Assembly (NCBI GenBank): GCA_019912965.1
Contig: JAIOHM010000098.1
Span: forward strand, 1-51,413
Source of the DNA: Anaerolineae bacterium
GTDB taxonomy: Bacteria; Chloroflexota; Anaerolineae; Aggregatilineales; Phototrophicaceae
Length of the DNA stretch: 51,413 nucleotides
Reading direction: 5' to 3'
Shown in pieces: positions 7,625-16,588 of this stretch; the stretch's first letter is position 1, and each line of letters starts with the position of its first letter. The position numbers were made by a program, and so were the translations under genes. The notes beneath the pieces were generated by a model. It did not search any database. It saw only the letters and a program-made list of their open reading frames with translations, and had not been told where the DNA came from.

Positions 7625-8340
7625 GCGCCCTCCGGCAAAAAGTGCGCTTTGTGGGCTTCAAATTCGTCCTGCGCCCGCGCGAAATCATCCGGTCTGCCAA
7701 TGTCCAGCCAGTAAGCGTCCGACGTGCAGCCGACTACTTTTTGCCCATCCGCCACCAAACGATTGACCAAATCGGGCGCGTCCAGAAAATCATCCGGCGG
7801 AATGTACTGTAGCAGCCCCGGATTACACCCATAAATTCCCATGCTGATCGGGTGTTCCAGTTCGGGTTTTTCGCGGTAACCCATCACCTGTCCATCAGCT
7901 CTTAAATCCAGCACACCAAAAGCCGATTTCACCCGGTTTAAATGAACACCAACGGTTAGCACTCCATGAGTTTGCCGATGGTATTCCATAAAATGAGCAT
8001 AATTCATGGTCGTCAGCAAATCAGCGTTGAGCAGCAGAAAAGGTTCATCCAGCCCCGGAAGCGCGCTCACCCCACCCGCTGTACCCATCAGTTTGCTTTG
8101 CTTCACCAGCATCAGACGGACTTGTGGCAATTGGCGCTGGAGTTTCTCGACGAATAGTTCAATCAGGTCGCCGAGGTGGTGAACCGTAATCATCTGCTCG
8201 TCAAAGCCGTAATGAGCAAGCTGCCGGACGAGGATTTCCAGCATGGGTGTTTCGCCAATGGGCAGCAGTGGTTTGGGCAGTACGCGGGTATAGGGCAGCA
8301 GGCGTGTCCCCTTCCCTGCCGCGAGAATGACGGCTTTCAT
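7621..8340 (-). CDS. NDP-sugar pyrophosphorylase-type nucleotidyltransferase
   Basis: 239 residues. The first strand MKAVILAAGKGTRLLPYTRV and the KPLLPIGETPMLEILVRQLA motif define the sugar-phosphate nucleotidyltransferase fold (RfbA/GlmU-N/PtmE group). GTAGGVSAL, LLLNADLLTTMN (metal and sugar-phosphate site), GYREKPELEHPISMGIYG and YWLDIGRPDDF follow in the family order. It activates a sugar-1-phosphate with an NTP. It heads the leftward operon and overlaps the next gene by 4 nt. Pairing with a CMP-sugar synthetase resembles nonulosonic-acid flagellin or capsule modification loci, but substrate choice is not visible. Confidence 0.9.
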   Translation of the reverse strand: MKAVILAAGKGTRLLPYTRVLPKPLLPIGETPMLEILVRQLAHYGFDEQMITVHHLGDLIELFVEKLQRQLPQVRLMLVKQSKLMGTAGGVSALPGLDEPFLLLNADLLTTMNYAHFMEYHRQTHGVLTVGVHLNRVKSAFGVLDLRADGQVMGYREKPELEHPISMGIYGCNPGLLQYIPPDDFLDAPDLVNRLVADGQKVVGCTSDAYWLDIGRPDDFARAQDEFEAHKAHFLPEGA

Positions 8341-8416
8341 CTAAACCTTACACCTATCAGATAAATGCGAGGCTATGGTAATCTAGTCCGCGCGTTTAAA
8401 CAATCGGTTTCTGTGA
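8341..8416. promoter_or_regulatory. Divergent promoter region of the glycan island
   Basis: The only gap between the leftward nucleotidyltransferase operon and the rightward glycosyltransferase-flippase operon. It must hold both promoters or their 5' leaders. It is AT-richer than its flanks, with a TATGGTAAT string near 8375 as a weak -10 candidate for the rightward operon. No palindromic operator was seen. Confidence 0.35.
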
Positions 8417-9772
8417 ATGCCCACTTTAAACCAACTCCTCGATATTGAAGTCAGCGCCGGATTCTGGGACGCAGAAGCAATGGGCGTCCTGCTTTGGCCT
8501 GCGGCGCGCACCCTCGCGCTGGAAAAGGCACTCGCTCCCGACCTAAAAGCGCCCACCCCACCTGCACAGGGTAAGCGGCTAAAAACGCTCATGCGACAAT
8601 GGCCGAAACATTTACAGACGGCTAAATCGCTGATTTTCCCTCAAGGTGACTGCTCGGCGGTATTTTTCAAACCCGGCGTTGACCGGATTCACCGTTATTA
8701 CTATGAACGGTTGCCGCGTCCTCTGTTGATCGAAGCCAGTTGGAATGGTCAAAATGATGAGGCGGATTGGAGCAGCGGACAGGCGATGCTGTTGGAAGAT
8801 ACACTTAAATTGTGGTTGTACATACAGGGACATTTGAAACCCCTGCCAGCGGATGCCGCACGCACGATTGCTGATTTTGCTGCACATGTCTCGGACACTT
8901 TAAATCTAGGGAAGATGCGGCACAGTTTCGCAGACAAAATGATGGTTCATGTTCAACGCTGTCGCAGTTTGCGCCCTTTGCTTGCGAAGCGTGTACTGCC
9001 CCGGTTGAAGTCGCGGATGGCATTTGTGCATATGAGTTCCTACATGGGCATCGTTGCGCCGATTACAAAATCCTTGCATGACGAGGGATTCAGTGTCGTT
9101 GAATTACAGCATGGTATGGTTGCCCTCACAGACCGTGCCCATAATTTTCCGGCATTGTGTTTTCAATCTGAGCATCCTGCGAGAGCCTATTTGCCGGATA
9201 TTTTTCTGACCTTCGGCGATTTTTGGGCTGAGAATGTCCGCATTCCGGCACAAAAAGTGCCTATTGGTTTCCCGCTGCTGGCGGAAAGTGTTGCGCGCTT
9301 GGCGGATATACAGGCCAATCCACAAGATATTTTAGTAATTTCACAGTGGACGATCAGCAAACAGTTGGTTGAAGTCGTCGCGCAGGCGGCGCGGATGCTG
9401 CCCGATTATCGCTTTATGTATAAGCTGCACCCGCGTGAGGCGCATCTGCCGTTTGATGCGCTGCGCGGTCTGCCGAACGTGGAACTTGTCACCAGTGGCA
9501 ATGTGCATGACTGGATTGCCCGCTGTGGCATTGTGGTTGGCTATAACTCGACAGTTGTGGCGGAAACACTGGCTTTCACCAACAAACGGTTGTTCATCCT
9601 GCAAAATGACGATCTGCCCAAAGGAATGGGACATGAATTCGCAGATGCGGCGGCTTTAGTCGATGCAATCGGCAATCCCCATGTTGGATACCCTGCCATC
9701 AATCCACGCAATTTCTGGGCAGACAATTGGCAGGGACGGATTGATTCTTTCCTGAGCGAATACCTAACATGA
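8417..9772 (+). CDS. Capsule/surface-polysaccharide glycosyltransferase-like protein
   Basis: 451 residues. The C-terminal half looks like a GT-B fold related to capsule and CDP-glycerol-type transferases: HMSSYMGIVAPITKSLHDEG, the characteristic VVELQHGMV ('QHG') motif, DIFLTFGDFWAENV, VPIGFPLL, then ILVISQWTISKQLVEVV, YKLHPRE, and VVGYNSTVVAETLAF, the last matching the nucleotide-sugar loop S/T-T-V-x-E-x. The N-terminal half is helical and diverged. The stop overlaps the flippase start by 4 nt, so the two are co-translated. Role inferred: transfer of the activated sugar made by the divergent operon to a lipid- or protein-linked acceptor. Confidence 0.75.
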   Translation: MPTLNQLLDIEVSAGFWDAEAMGVLLWPAARTLALEKALAPDLKAPTPPAQGKRLKTLMRQWPKHLQTAKSLIFPQGDCSAVFFKPGVDRIHRYYYERLPRPLLIEASWNGQNDEADWSSGQAMLLEDTLKLWLYIQGHLKPLPADAARTIADFAAHVSDTLNLGKMRHSFADKMMVHVQRCRSLRPLLAKRVLPRLKSRMAFVHMSSYMGIVAPITKSLHDEGFSVVELQHGMVALTDRAHNFPALCFQSEHPARAYLPDIFLTFGDFWAENVRIPAQKVPIGFPLLAESVARLADIQANPQDILVISQWTISKQLVEVVAQAARMLPDYRFMYKLHPREAHLPFDALRGLPNVELVTSGNVHDWIARCGIVVGYNSTVVAETLAFTNKRLFILQNDDLPKGMGHEFADAAALVDAIGNPHVGYPAINPRNFWADNWQGRIDSFLSEYLT

Positions 9773-11124
9773 TTTTGACGCGCGTTTATCGCAAATATCA
9801 AAGCAGTCTGGCGCTGCGGGCAAGCTGGTGGTACACAGTTGCTATTTTCGCGCAGAAAGGTATCGTCTTTCTGGCGGTGCCGATTTTCTCCAATCTGCTG
9901 ACCCCTGCGGAATATGGTACGGTTGCCATCTTCATGAGCTGGCAGAGCATTTTCATGATTGTCTTCACGTTCAATGTGCAGGGTTCGCTGGGCAATGCAC
10001 GTTATGAATATGATGAATCCGGCTTCAAACGATATGTATCGGCCATTCTCTCATTAGGATTGCTGGGCTGTCTGGTGGGGACGGTTATTCTCGCGCTGAT
10101 GCCGGATGAATTGGCCTCCCGGTTGCTTGGCATTCAAAAACCGTTGGCTATCCTGGCGGCCGTCAGTGCTATGGTGATGCTGCCAGTATATATGGCGATG
10201 GGCATCTGGCGCTTCAACTTCAAGCATCTGTTTTACAATCTGGTCAATTTTCTGACGACTGCCTACGGCATTCTGTTTTCAGTGCTGCTGATCTTTCTGC
10301 CTGCCCTGTTTATTATGCCCTATGACCGTTCGGTTGGGCGGATTGTTGGTTATCTCGTGCCTTATCTGCTGGCAGGTTTGCTGCTGGCGCGGCGTAAGTG
10401 GGTAGAAGGGGGGACATTCTATGACAAAAACTACTGGCGTTATGCACTGGTAATTTCCATCCCCTTGATTTTTCATTCACTGTCGAATGTGCTGCTCAGT
10501 CAGTTCGACCGCCTGATGATTAACCAATACATTGGGCGCGCCGAAGCCGGGATTTATACGCTGGCGTATCAGTTTGGCGACATCAGTCATATGCTTTGGA
10601 CGGCGACCAACAATGTATGGGTGCCGTGGTTCTTCCGGCAGATGGAACGGGGTACACCGGACTTGATTCGTAGGCGTTCCCGGCAGTATGCGCTGGTCTT
10701 CGCAGGCATTACAGCCGTGTTGATTGTGATTAGTCCGTTGTTCATCCGCATCTTTGCCCCGCCACAGTATTGGGGCGCGAGTGCGGTTGTGCCTGTTGTG
10801 ATGGCAACCGGATTTTTCACGCTGTTGTATTCGTTTTACACCAACGTCGAATTTTACGAGAAGAAAACGGGTTATATCGCCCTGATGACAGCCCTTTCGG
10901 CGGTGGTGAATGTCGTGCTGAATGCCGTCTTTTTACCGATTTATGGTTACGTGGCGGCGGGCTGGACGACGCTGGTGGCCTACATCGCCCTGTTTTTACT
11001 CCACGCTTATGTGACTATTTTCCGCCTCAAGCGCGGTTCTCTCTTTGACTTCTGGCTGCTGACCGCTATCGGTATCGGTATCGTCGTGCTGGCTGGGGTG
11101 GTGTTTATAGTAGCAATCGGATAA
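9769..11124 (+). CDS. Oligosaccharide flippase, Wzx/MATE-type (polysaccharide biosynthesis protein)
   Basis: 451 residues with about 12-14 hydrophobic segments spread over the whole length, the normal size of the MVF/PST flippase group. The start WWYTVAIFAQKGIVFLAVPIF followed by NLLTPAEYGTVAIF is the standard N-terminal signature of polysaccharide exporters. LSQFDRLMINQYIGRAEAGIY in the middle matches the conserved loop of the family. The inferred role is to move an undecaprenyl-linked glycan across the membrane. The 4-nt overlap with the glycosyltransferase and the divergent sugar-nucleotide genes support a surface-glycan pathway. No polymerase (Wzy) or chain-length regulator is present in the window. 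Confidence 0.9.
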   Translation: MILTRVYRKYQSSLALRASWWYTVAIFAQKGIVFLAVPIFSNLLTPAEYGTVAIFMSWQSIFMIVFTFNVQGSLGNARYEYDESGFKRYVSAILSLGLLGCLVGTVILALMPDELASRLLGIQKPLAILAAVSAMVMLPVYMAMGIWRFNFKHLFYNLVNFLTTAYGILFSVLLIFLPALFIMPYDRSVGRIVGYLVPYLLAGLLLARRKWVEGGTFYDKNYWRYALVISIPLIFHSLSNVLLSQFDRLMINQYIGRAEAGIYTLAYQFGDISHMLWTATNNVWVPWFFRQMERGTPDLIRRRSRQYALVFAGITAVLIVISPLFIRIFAPPQYWGASAVVPVVMATGFFTLLYSFYTNVEFYEKKTGYIALMTALSAVVNVVLNAVFLPIYGYVAAGWTTLVAYIALFLLHAYVTIFRLKRGSLFDFWLLTAIGIGIVVLAGVVFIVAIG

Positions 11125-11205
11125 TTTTCTTCCTTTCACCTCAAGAATGTTTAGTACCCCAGTTTAAATCCTCTATAACAAATTCCAAATCTGGCAGTAA
11201 ATTGC

Positions 11206-11235
11206 TTGATAACATAAGATGATCTATGTTATAAA
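11206..11235 (+). promoter_or_regulatory. Candidate sigma-70-type promoter for the envelope-protein operon
   Basis: TTGATA (11206-11211) and TATAAA (11230-11235) are separated by 18 bp in an AT-rich gap after the flippase gene. The predicted transcript start, near 11242, would give a short leader before the ATG at 11257 or about 54 nt before the one at 11296. Pattern only; untested. Confidence 0.4.
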
Positions 11236-11256
11236 TTAGGTTTAGACCCTGTTTGT

Positions 11257-12672
11257 ATGCAATTTGAGCATCGTTGTGTTCCTTGGAAATTTGTTATGGA
11301 TATGCCAGAAACTCAACCTACCAATGTGCCCCAAGTAAATGACAACGATACTTCAGTAAGTTTGCCTTCAGCTGATAATTTAACATCAACGGAATCAGCA
11401 ACGCCACCTGTCGATCCAATGGTAGTAGATACATCAAAACGAGTATTGAAGAAACATCCTACTACCAGTGTCAGACGTAATATTAGGGCAATATTGCGGC
11501 GACGAATATGGCGTAATGGTGTTTTGTTAGCTCTTCTTTTCGGGTTAGGCATGATCATTGCACTGGACAAAGCTGATAATATTTCAGCCGTAATAACATT
11601 GATGGGATCGTTTGTCAGTTTATATAACGGTTTTAGTAAGAGAAATCAACTTCCTAAATTTATATCAATAAACATAAACAGATTCTTAAAACTAAGTTTA
11701 ACAACACCAAGTATAGTTTTATTGATGACTGTAATATTGTATGCTTTGTTTTTTCTCCCATGGCTTAGATTATTAGTTGCCTCAAATAAACCCATGGTAA
11801 CTTTTACTAGTGATATTGCAGTGTGGCCGCAACCTACCATTAGCTATCCTCCTGTAATACTACCAGCTCTTACTCCATATCTTGTTTTGGGGCGTAGTCC
11901 TGATGAAGACTGGTATCAGATTTCTTTGCCAGATGGTGTATTAATGTGGTTCCCTGCCGATAGACTAGACCAGCAGACGGGAGATTTTTCTCGTGTTCAA
12001 GTTATAATTCCATCAAGTACCCCAACTCCTGTTCCAACTTTTACCCCACCTCCCACCGATTCACCTATCCCAACAGCAACCAATAAACCCACCGATCAGC
12101 CAAGTAATACACCAATCCCGACGACACCACCAACAGAAACTGCCTCTCCCCCTACCCCAACAGCAACATGTTGTGTGACGCCAAGCCCGGTACCCACAGC
12201 AACACCATTACCCGGATGGACGTGGATACAATTTCCAAACGGTCACTTTCAAATTCAGGTTGATCCTGTCAGCGTTCAGGATTACCTGCAATTTGCCCAA
12301 AGCGATCTTTTTAAAGAAAAACTCAGCGGAAAAGGTGTCGAATCGGCTGCGTTTATTTCGATGACACCAACCCCGAATTCACCCGCACCCTATCAGAATG
12401 TGAACGGTTATGCGGCTGATCTTTACTGTCGGGAATGGTTGCCTAAGCAAAATTTAACCCCCGATATTCTTTATCGGCTGCCAACACTCGATGAGTTGAA
12501 TGCTGCATCACCCAGTATTCAGAAATATCCCGACACAAATGAACTGCTTTATTCTGGTCAGGTGGATATGCCTGCGGGAGTGCGGTACAACGCATCGGGC
12601 ACCCCTGCCCCTGTATTCGTGGAAAATGCCTATCAGGAAGGTTTTCTCTTTCGCTGCATCGCCTTGCCCTGA
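11257..12672 (+). CDS. Membrane protein with SH3-like module, Pro/Thr stalk and FGE-sulfatase-like C-terminal domain
   Basis: 471 residues from 11257; the ATG at 11296 (13 codons later, TGGAA upstream) is an equally good start. A Ser/Thr-rich cytoplasmic head is followed by two membrane segments (about residues 88-107 and 148-172). Then comes an SH3-like segment (residues 177-250, including DEDWYQISLPDGVLMWFPAD), a Pro/Thr stalk (about 252-322) and a C-terminal domain. The latter keeps FGE/SUMF1-type landmarks: WIQFPNGHFQI.VDPVSVQDYLQF, YQNVNGYAADLYCREWL, YRLPTLDELNAAS and GFLFRCIALP. It is short and lacks an obvious catalytic Cys pair, so a binding role is more likely than catalysis. The FGE assignment rests on motif spacing and is an inference. 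Confidence 0.72.
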   Translation: MQFEHRCVPWKFVMDMPETQPTNVPQVNDNDTSVSLPSADNLTSTESATPPVDPMVVDTSKRVLKKHPTTSVRRNIRAILRRRIWRNGVLLALLFGLGMIIALDKADNISAVITLMGSFVSLYNGFSKRNQLPKFISININRFLKLSLTTPSIVLLMTVILYALFFLPWLRLLVASNKPMVTFTSDIAVWPQPTISYPPVILPALTPYLVLGRSPDEDWYQISLPDGVLMWFPADRLDQQTGDFSRVQVIIPSSTPTPVPTFTPPPTDSPIPTATNKPTDQPSNTPIPTTPPTETASPPTPTATCCVTPSPVPTATPLPGWTWIQFPNGHFQIQVDPVSVQDYLQFAQSDLFKEKLSGKGVESAAFISMTPTPNSPAPYQNVNGYAADLYCREWLPKQNLTPDILYRLPTLDELNAASPSIQKYPDTNELLYSGQVDMPAGVRYNASGTPAPVFVENAYQEGFLFRCIALP

Positions 12673-12737
12673 ACTTTCCAGAAAAATTTTAACTGACTGA
12701 AATGGTGTCCAGGTTGAAGTATTGAAGAGGAAGAATT

Positions 12738-14996
12738 ATGAAAAACCAAAAGGTTAATAAACTGATTTTAGCTGTTTTCACGCTGTTTTTTGTGGTGATG
12801 TGCATACTAACTTCCAGTGTATTTGCATCAAATAACGGCTATAAATCAGCGGTTGTCGCACAAGGTTTAGCATCAGCCACTCCTGTAACTCCACCAACAG
12901 ATCCTCCGCCCCCTATAACACCTCCCACTGCTACCCCGTCAAATGACCCAACTGCAACAACACCTCCGCTCACTGGATTGCCGCCGAGACCGTTAACCTG
13001 TTCAGTTGCGCCCAAAACTTCAGATCAGAAGGTCAATGTCCGTAATGGGCCTTCAGAATCTAATGAAATAATCACTCAACTCCCCTATCGATGGTATGCC
13101 ATACTAATCGTTTCGGACCCAGATAACAAAGGCGTTGAATGGATTCAAATCAGGTTGGATGATAATAGTATTGGCTGGGTTGCTGCTTCGGTTACACAGG
13201 TCAGTCAGTCTGACTGTATCAACCAGTTTATTTTGCTCAGGGAATGCCAAGAGGATATTCAACGCCTAGCTCCCGCCAATTTAACAGGCTATGTGATTGA
13301 CTTTTTTGGTGATGATTGCAACTTTCTGGATCAAATGCTGAACCTTGATGTGTTCTCCGACAGCATTCAGGACGGAATTCCACTGGCGGGAGAATTTGAA
13401 AACTGCCCAATGACATTGGTGGATTTGATTTACCTGCGTCTGCAAGATATCAGGCAAGGCACAAATCGTAGCAGGGATTTACTGGGTGATACTGGCGAAA
13501 ACGATGATGATTTGTGTGATATAACTATTCGACAGGGGCACAAACCCCAAATGATCATCAGCAGTATTCGCGGTAACGAAACGATCCCTGTTACAGGCCA
13601 AGCTGCAACCTATACGATTATATTTCAGAATAACGGCAAAGGTGTTGCTCATAATGTTGTCATTTCGAACGCGGTGCCACAAGGGGCAGAATTTGTAGAC
13701 TGCACAAACAGGTGTTCAAGCGACGGCACAATATTTTGGAGTGTAGGGATTGTCAATGCTGGTCAAAGCGGTGCGGTAAGTCTTACCGTAAAATTGCCAG
13801 CGGCTGAGCCGGGACACAGCTATATCAACACCGCCAGCGTGGACTATACAGATAGTAAAGGAAATGAATACCCTGTTGATAGTAAAAGTTATGAAACGCG
13901 GGTTGTTCAAACACCAGTAGACCCAATCAACACACCACAAGAGAATACTGAACCGCCAACAAGTATCCCTGTTGATATTACGCCCTCATCTACTCTACCT
14001 TCTCTACCAACACCCACACCTGATCCGCTGCCGGCCAATACTGTTGGTGTATTTGTCGAACAGGATCAAAATGACCCTGACAACAGCCGGATGCGAATCA
14101 TTCGGGCTGAGGAAAACCTGATTGAAGAATTACAGCCTGAAGTGCCGGGTCAAATCGCTTACCCCTCTTTCAGCCCGGATGGATTGACCATAGCCTTTCT
14201 CCAGAAAGTGGATGGTCAATGGCAGCTTCGCTCCATCTCGTTGACAGGCTCAAATGACGAACGCACCCTTTTGCGCTCAAACGACGAAGGCCGGAAAACA
14301 GTTGGTTTGTGGATTGTCGAACAGCAAATCGTGTGGCTGCCAGATGGCAAAACCATTCTGCTGACTATAGAAGATGGGCAAGATCAGTTGAGCATTTATT
14401 GGGTCGATGTACAGACATTCAGGTTTGGGCTTTTCATCCAGAATGCCAGCGCACCAGCGATTTCACCAAAAAACAAACTCGAAACTGATGAGGAGAACAA
14501 AATACTCTTTGCTTTCCAGAGGGAAGGGCGGATTTTCTTGCTTAAACGGATAACTGGTCTGGTTGATTTGGCTAGATCGGAAACGTTGTCGATGGAGGAG
14601 TTGTCTGGCGAAGTTGATCTGGCAACCGAGAAAAACGGTGTACCCGATGGAAATTGTAGCAGCCTTTTATCTCCGGTTTTCAATGATAGCGAGGATTTCC
14701 CACTCTACTTTGTCTGCGATCAGGGCAGTGGTCAAAAATTGATGTTGTATTACCGGGGACGCACCCCTGAAGTGATTGATGTTCGTATCGATGATGGATC
14801 AGTGACAACTTTTAACCGCCCAGCGGCTCTGCCTGGATGGTATCTGACTTTTGATGATGGCAACCAAGTCTATCTGGTAGAGCTTGAAAAAAATACCAGC
14901 ACTGTAGTGGATACAATCCCGCTTGGTCTGGGGTCATCCTCATGGGATGTTATCTATATGAACTGGAAAATTGAACCGTCCGCGGAAACGTCCTGA
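12738..14996 (+). CDS. Secreted multidomain protein: SH3, DUF11 and TolB-like propeller
   Basis: 752 residues; GAGGAAGA precedes the ATG. A signal peptide (hydrophobic core ILAVFTLFFVVMCILT, cleavage near VFA-SN) is followed by a Pro/Thr linker, a bacterial SH3 domain (about residues 93-155: VNVRNGPSESNEIITQLP ... WIQIRLDDNSIGWVAASV), a Cys-containing helical region, a DUF11/CARDB-like domain (about 280-355: GQAATYTIIFQNNGKGVAHN, then VPQGAEFV), a second Pro/Thr linker (about 390-435) and a TolB/WD40-like propeller (FSPDGLTIAFLQKVDGQWQL and later blades). All modules are extracellular wall or glycan binders by family knowledge. It lies 65 nt after the preceding membrane protein, so co-expression is likely. 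AT-rich relative to the glycan island. Confidence 0.82.
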   Translation: MKNQKVNKLILAVFTLFFVVMCILTSSVFASNNGYKSAVVAQGLASATPVTPPTDPPPPITPPTATPSNDPTATTPPLTGLPPRPLTCSVAPKTSDQKVNVRNGPSESNEIITQLPYRWYAILIVSDPDNKGVEWIQIRLDDNSIGWVAASVTQVSQSDCINQFILLRECQEDIQRLAPANLTGYVIDFFGDDCNFLDQMLNLDVFSDSIQDGIPLAGEFENCPMTLVDLIYLRLQDIRQGTNRSRDLLGDTGENDDDLCDITIRQGHKPQMIISSIRGNETIPVTGQAATYTIIFQNNGKGVAHNVVISNAVPQGAEFVDCTNRCSSDGTIFWSVGIVNAGQSGAVSLTVKLPAAEPGHSYINTASVDYTDSKGNEYPVDSKSYETRVVQTPVDPINTPQENTEPPTSIPVDITPSSTLPSLPTPTPDPLPANTVGVFVEQDQNDPDNSRMRIIRAEENLIEELQPEVPGQIAYPSFSPDGLTIAFLQKVDGQWQLRSISLTGSNDERTLLRSNDEGRKTVGLWIVEQQIVWLPDGKTILLTIEDGQDQLSIYWVDVQTFRFGLFIQNASAPAISPKNKLETDEENKILFAFQREGRIFLLKRITGLVDLARSETLSMEELSGEVDLATEKNGVPDGNCSSLLSPVFNDSEDFPLYFVCDQGSGQKLMLYYRGRTPEVIDVRIDDGSVTTFNRPAALPGWYLTFDDGNQVYLVELEKNTSTVVDTIPLGLGSSSWDVIYMNWKIEPSAETS

Positions 14997-15082
14997 TCTC
15001 AATTGTGATATTAGAGGGGTAGTTGGCTACCCCTCCAGACCAAACTATCGCAGCTACAATTATAAACAGGTGTGTTGGATAT

Positions 15083-16582
15083 ATGAGTCTTTGGCAATTG
15101 GCTGGCACGATTGTTTTGTTATTATTTACCACTGTACATTGGGTTGCAGGGCAGGACGTTTTTCAACCCGAAGACACTATTTGCCGGTTAGGGTTAAACA
15201 ATGCAGCTCCGCAAACCAACGCTTTTGCAGGAGGTATTATCTGGGTGGATGCAAATACTAACGGGGTTAAGGAAGCTGACGAATCTGCCCCCAGCGAGAT
15301 TGTTATACCTGTCACCTTGTATTGGGGGATAAATAATCTTCCATCTGATAATCAAACTACAGGTTGTATAGCATTCCCTGATAACAATGGGGCATTTCGC
15401 TTTAGTGTGTTGCCGCCTGTGGGAGGTGCAAATTTCTTTCTTCAGGTTGACATTGAAGCCCTGCTTGAGGCAGGTTTTGTCATTACCAGATTTTCTTCAA
15501 TGAACGGGTTTAAAGCCTACACAGGCAGTACCGATTCTTTTAGACTCCTTCGGGCAACGCCGGGCAATATTACCGATGTAAAACTTAACTTGGGAGTTAT
15601 AAAAATTCCGCAGTGTACCAATCTGATGGATATCGTCCTTTCGCTCGATTTTGCGTCCGAAGTTTCGGGGGAAACCAATCTATATACGCCGATAAAACAT
15701 TTTGCACGGGCTGTTGTTCGGGGTCTCCATATTGGAATAGGCGGAACACATGTTGGGGTTGTTCAGTTTAGTGGAACCAATAGCTCAGGGGAAGTAAACA
15801 GTCGTTTGGCTTTTAGTCTTAACCAATTTTTAAATCGCTCACAATTGAGCCAAGCTATTAAAGGGCTTGGTCGTGAACAATTAACTAAAAATACTTCTCG
15901 CAGTCTTTGGTCTGCCTTGCATTTTGCTGATGAAGAACTTGATGCTTCAGCCCGATCTCCATTTCTGCCTCGTGTGACTATCGTAATTACAGATGGAGAA
16001 CATCTAGACGTCAAATTAGGCCCCGGTCTTGAGGAGAAGCAATACCCTCTTCCGCTTGCAGATGATATGAAAACAGAAGACAATACCTTGATTTTTGTTG
16101 TTCGGTTAAAACCTCGAATAGGAAAAGAAGCTTATACTGATAACTATATACTAGGGAAATCTAGTAGTAATCAGGGGATTGCGTCTTGGCCTACTGAAAC
16201 TTATGTAATACCTGTATTGGAAGATGGTGGAATACTAGGGGGACAAGACTACCTGACCAGCGCTCTTGTGCCCTTATTAACCAATTTGTGTAATGCTACA
16301 CAACTCAGAACACCAATTCAGAATTACTTTAAAACCAGTCAACCAGTTTTGAGTTGGACTACGGTGAATTGGGCAAATACCTATTATATTCAAATAGGTA
16401 ACAGCCCAAACTTTACGCAGGCTTTAGTATATGAAGAAACAGTTTTATCCAATATCCGCTCCACAACTGTTCCCGCACTGGATGACGGAATCTACTGGTG
16501 GCGGGTGCGTGGCATTCGGGTCAATGGCACATCAGGTGCATGGAGCGCAGTTGACTCATTTGTAGTTGACGCCCTGCCATAA
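15083..16582 (+). CDS. Secreted SdrD-B-like / von Willebrand A / Fn3-like protein
   Basis: 499 residues from the ATG at 15083, which begins a clean signal peptide (LAGTIVLLLFTTVHWVAG-QD); an earlier in-frame TTG at 15023 would spoil it. Residues about 45-130 resemble an SdrD B-type repeat (GIIWVDANTNGVKEADESAP). A VWA domain follows (about 185-375): the MIDAS start is DFASE rather than DxSxS, so metal binding may be weak, but VTIVITDGEH and a NTSRSLWSALHFADEEL segment are kept. The C-terminus (about 410-499) is Fn3-like: QPVLSWTTVNWANTYYIQIG and IYWWRVRGI. Third gene of the AT-richer envelope cluster. An adhesive or scaffolding role at the cell surface is inferred. Confidence 0.8.
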   Translation: MSLWQLAGTIVLLLFTTVHWVAGQDVFQPEDTICRLGLNNAAPQTNAFAGGIIWVDANTNGVKEADESAPSEIVIPVTLYWGINNLPSDNQTTGCIAFPDNNGAFRFSVLPPVGGANFFLQVDIEALLEAGFVITRFSSMNGFKAYTGSTDSFRLLRATPGNITDVKLNLGVIKIPQCTNLMDIVLSLDFASEVSGETNLYTPIKHFARAVVRGLHIGIGGTHVGVVQFSGTNSSGEVNSRLAFSLNQFLNRSQLSQAIKGLGREQLTKNTSRSLWSALHFADEELDASARSPFLPRVTIVITDGEHLDVKLGPGLEEKQYPLPLADDMKTEDNTLIFVVRLKPRIGKEAYTDNYILGKSSSNQGIASWPTETYVIPVLEDGGILGGQDYLTSALVPLLTNLCNATQLRTPIQNYFKTSQPVLSWTTVNWANTYYIQIGNSPNFTQALVYEETVLSNIRSTTVPALDDGIYWWRVRGIRVNGTSGAWSAVDSFVVDALP

Positions 16583-16588
16583 CACATA

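Noticed and set aside
12060..12200. Pro/Thr-rich DNA as a separate tandem-repeat element
   Set aside because: It is in frame in the stalk of a membrane protein and similar stalks occur in other envelope genes here.
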